A DNA stretch of 64,000 bases, taken from positions 1 through 64,000 of the forward strand of contig NZVE01000052.1 of NCBI GenBank assembly GCA_002697345.1, in the 5' to 3' direction. A program made the translations under genes and the position numbers. The notes beneath the pieces were generated by a model that was not told where the DNA came from, made no database searches, and saw only the letters and a list, made by a program, of their open reading frames with translations. Shown here piece after piece: positions 61,934 to 64,000 of the stretch; the first letter of the stretch is position 1; every line of letters starts with the position of its first letter. The DNA comes from Paracoccaceae bacterium. Its GTDB lineage: Bacteria; Pseudomonadota; Alphaproteobacteria; Rhodobacterales; Rhodobacteraceae.

Positions 61934-62830
61934 CTAGTGACTCCAAAAATAAACAGTTGCAGGTTCTGGTTCCCAAACCTTCGCATTTTCGATCTCAGGT
62001 AAATCAACTAACGCTCGATACTCCGAACCAAAAGCAACATATTGATCTGTCTCAGCCATAATCGCAGGTTTACAAGCTATTGGGTCTCGAACAACCCCAA
62101 AACCATCCTTAGTTCCTACAACAAAAGTAAAAAAGCCATCAAGGTCCTTTAAACAACTTTCCAGTGCTTCCTCCAAAGAACTACCTTGCTGCATTTTATA
62201 AGATAAATAAGCAGCGCCAACCTCTGTGTCATTTTCTGTCTCAATTAATACACCCTGTCTTTTAAGCTTTCTTCTAAGAGAATTATGGTTAGACAGCGAC
62301 CCATTATGCACCAAACATTGGTCTTGGCCCGTAGAGAATGGGTGCGCACCCATAGTTGTTACAGCGGACTCTGTTGCCATTCGCGTGTGACCAATTCCAT
62401 GACTTCCAGACATTTTTGAAATCGAGAAACGATCAACAACTTCTCTTGGAAGTCCAACTTCTTTATAAATCTCTACTTTTTCTCCAACACTCATGACCCT
62501 CACAGCAGGGCAAAGTTTAGCTAAAGCTTGACGGGCCAGAGTTATTTTCTCTCCAGACAACTTTATAACAGCGTGTGTATCTTTAACTTCAACAGAAACA
62601 GATGATGCTATCATTGCCGAGAGATTATCTTTAATTAATCTAAATTCAACTTCAGGATTACCAGACTGCACCGTCAACTTAAAATCTTTGCTTGAAGTAG
62701 AATCATAAATTGCAATTCCAGCACTATCGGGTCCCCTTTCAGTCATAGTTATAAGCATGTTTGTAAGCATTAGTCCCAAACTTGGCATCAAGGATTGATC
62801 CTTAAGAAACAGCCCAACTATTCCACACAT
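61934..62830 (-). CDS. mgsA: N-methylglutamate synthase subunit A (class II amidotransferase)
   Basis: An Ntn-type glutamine amidotransferase of 298 residues. After Met removal Cys2 (MCGIVGLFLKD) is the nucleophile; RMATESAVTTMGAHPFS and CLVHNGSLSNHNSLRR are family motifs, and ETENDTEVGAAYLSY is the remaining substrate-binding part. In this setting it supplies the methylamino group from gamma-glutamylmethylamide. GAGGA precedes the ATG at 62830. It leads the mgsABC-gmaS operon behind the promoter at 62865-62893. The rhizobial name is glxB. Confidence 0.87.
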   Translation of the reverse strand: MCGIVGLFLKDQSLMPSLGLMLTNMLITMTERGPDSAGIAIYDSTSSKDFKLTVQSGNPEVEFRLIKDNLSAMIASSVSVEVKDTHAVIKLSGEKITLARQALAKLCPAVRVMSVGEKVEIYKEVGLPREVVDRFSISKMSGSHGIGHTRMATESAVTTMGAHPFSTGQDQCLVHNGSLSNHNSLRRKLKRQGVLIETENDTEVGAAYLSYKMQQGSSLEEALESCLKDLDGFFTFVVGTKDGFGVVRDPIACKPAIMAETDQYVAFGSEYRALVDLPEIENAKVWEPEPATVYFWSH

Positions 62831-62864
62831 AATTTATTTTCCTCGACTAATTTGACCTGACTTC

Positions 62865-62893
62865 GTAATACCAAGACTTATCCGAGTTCACAA
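62865..62893 (-). promoter_or_regulatory. mgsA operon promoter
   Basis: On the minus strand TTGTGA (62893-62888) and TATTAC (62870-62865) are separated by exactly 17 bases; the transcript would start about 28 bases before the mgsA ATG. Confidence 0.6.
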
Positions 62894-63073
62894 TATCACC
62901 AATGATAAAAGCACTCTCTGATAAAAAGGGCCTGGGAGTGATTTGGCTCTAAAGCTATAAGCCTTAATATTTAATTTAGTGACATCTAAACTTAAGATGC
63001 TCTCTGTGAAGTAATCTAAACTCCTCAAATAATACACCTATTATTTCATACTAAGAACACTTATGGTATTCGG

Positions 63074-64000
63074 ATGACTATTAAAAACAAACATGTAGCG
63101 GATATTTACCTAAATATCAGTCACTTCATCGACCATTTTATAATGCTTATTTTTGCAAAAGCAGCATACGATGCGGGAAGGGAGTTTGGCCTAGGTTACG
63201 AAGAAATAATTGTTTTTGGTGTCTTAGGTTTCATTCTTTTTGGTGCGGCTGCGCCAATAGCGTCAATATTAGCTAATAAATACTCACGATCAGTAATGAT
63301 GGTCATCTTCCACTTTGGCATCGGAATTTCAGCTATAATTTGCAGTTTTGCCAGCACTCCTTGGGAATTATCAATAGGCTTGGGCCTAATTGGAGTTTTT
63401 GCAGCAATATTCCATCCTGTGGGAATTGCTATGCTGCTAAAAAATAGTAAAAAATTAGGTTATCGATTAGGAATAAATGGGGTTTTTGGAAATATGGGTG
63501 TGGCCGCAGCACCTCTAATAACTGGGTTTTTACTACTAATATCAGATTGGAAACTTTCTTTTATATTACCAGGAATTGCATGTATTTTATACGGAGTTAT
63601 CTTTCTACTAGCATTAAGGGATGAACCGAAAGCTGTTCAAACAGAAAAAACAAATGAACGCGACGATGTGTTTGCACCTCAATGGCGTCGAGCTCTATTG
63701 GCTCTTGCTTTAACAACTACGAGTGGTGGGTTCATCTTCGGTGCAATGACGTTTATTATTCCTAGGTACTTTGAACTTCAATTAACAGGAATAACTAGTT
63801 CAGTTGCGGTTACTGGCCTTATAGCCTCAATGGTTTATGCAATAGCGGGGTTTACGCAAATAGGGGCTGGGTTATTAATTGACCGCTTTCCCGCAAAGCC
63901 AATTTTATTTGTTATTGGGGTTGGACAAGTAATATTCATATTTCTTGCCTCAACAGTCTCTGACCTTCAATTATTTTTTGTAACATTAGTAGCAACTAGC
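63074..64000 (+). CDS. MFS transporter, 3' end cut off by window edge
   Basis: About 309 codons of a membrane transporter are seen. The start MTIKNKHVADIYLNISHFIDHF leads into hydrophobic helices; at least eight spans can be counted. The loop after helix 2 is NKYSRSVMM, a variant of the MFS signature DRxGRR, and helices 4-5 are separated from the next group by a polar loop with KAVQTEKTNERDDVFAPQ. The family and substrate are not resolved. It is divergent from the mgsABC-gmaS operon, so a methylamine-related or compatible-solute cargo is possible but unproven. The ribosome site before the ATG at 63074 is weak. Confidence 0.85.
   Translation, partial: MTIKNKHVADIYLNISHFIDHFIMLIFAKAAYDAGREFGLGYEEIIVFGVLGFILFGAAAPIASILANKYSRSVMMVIFHFGIGISAIICSFASTPWELSIGLGLIGVFAAIFHPVGIAMLLKNSKKLGYRLGINGVFGNMGVAAAPLITGFLLLISDWKLSFILPGIACILYGVIFLLALRDEPKAVQTEKTNERDDVFAPQWRRALLALALTTTSGGFIFGAMTFIIPRYFELQLTGITSSVAVTGLIASMVYAIAGFTQIGAGLLIDRFPAKPILFVIGVGQVIFIFLASTVSDLQLFFVTLVATS

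Noticed and set aside
62902..62952. 16-codon plus-strand frame between mgsA and the MFS gene
   Set aside because: No ribosome site, no similarity, and it overlaps the mgsA promoter region.
63063..63077. Mini-frame (ATG GTA TTC GGA TGA) overlapping the MFS start
   Set aside because: Four codons only; probably chance, although coupling to the MFS start cannot be excluded.
1..64000. CRISPR arrays, insertion sequences, prophage genes, toxin-antitoxin pairs
   Set aside because: No regularly spaced repeats, transposase, integrase, phage structural or short antitoxin-like genes were found.

Overview
The window is a densely packed, clearly AT-rich bacterial chromosome segment with no mobile element, CRISPR array or rRNA. 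It looks alphaproteobacterial. The evidence is an Irr-type Fur regulator divergent from fabA-fabB-fabI, a ChvI/ChvG-type two-component pair, the run miaB-phoH-ybeY-corC-lnt-metK-trmB, and the run aroA-cmk-rpsA-ihfB-lapA-trpF-trpB. A SAM/SAH-type riboswitch in front of metK points to Rhodobacterales or a close relative. The low GC content, short intergenic gaps and many TTG/GTG starts fit a small-genome marine lineage. The species cannot be fixed from the sequence alone.

Layout. 1-3.5 kb (minus): CoA-transferase (cut by the window edge) with an enoyl-CoA hydratase-like gene, a class I glutamine amidotransferase, and ychF. 3.6-8.3 kb (plus): trpA, an FMN 2-hydroxyacid dehydrogenase, a small secreted protein, rplY behind a leader hairpin, pth and a DUF2237 gene. 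8.3-22.4 kb: one long minus-strand block of core genes (in transcription order miaB, phoH, ybeY, corC, lnt, metK, trmB, aroA, cmk, rpsA, ihfB, lapA, trpF, trpB). 22.5-28.9 kb: a second 2-hydroxyacid dehydrogenase, a DUF1285 gene, polA, a zinc-finger protein, a HIT protein and adenosine kinase. 29.1-35.2 kb: a catabolic patch with an enolase-superfamily dehydratase, a zinc alcohol dehydrogenase, pobA, pcaD, a serine/threonine dehydratase and a haloacid dehalogenase. 35.3-38.4 kb: fabI, fabB, fabA and the divergent irr. 38.5-40.4 kb: a sulfite-oxidase-fold protein and an SDR without the usual catalytic residues. 40.5-49.1 kb: a dipeptide/oligopeptide-type ABC transporter divergent from an M81 (MlrC) peptidase and an amidohydrolase. 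49.1-56.8 kb: small secreted protein, rsmJ, a structured intergenic element, chvI-chvG, a two-domain flavin oxidoreductase, a Gfo/Idh/MocA oxidoreductase and nth. 56.9-64 kb: a small membrane peptide, tRNA-Arg(TCT), an unassigned gene, the mgsA-mgsB-mgsC-gmaS operon (N-methylglutamate branch of methylamine use) and an MFS transporter cut by the window edge.

How parts fit together. trpA, trpB and trpF supply the last steps of tryptophan synthesis from two loci. fabA/fabB/fabI cover the anaerobic unsaturated fatty acid branch plus enoyl reduction. GmaS and MgsABC would convert methylamine to gamma-glutamylmethylamide and then N-methylglutamate; the N-methylglutamate dehydrogenase is not in view. 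PobA and PcaD are two separated steps of the 4-hydroxybenzoate/beta-ketoadipate route, so the remaining genes must lie elsewhere if the route is complete.

The most unusual non-coding signal is a set of three adjacent perfect hairpins at 50292-50385. Two of them present the same GGAGGA hexamer in the loop, and they sit between rsmJ and chvI. The metK riboswitch, the rplY leader hairpin, a 14-bp palindrome upstream of adenosine kinase and the fabA/irr inverted repeat are further regulatory candidates.
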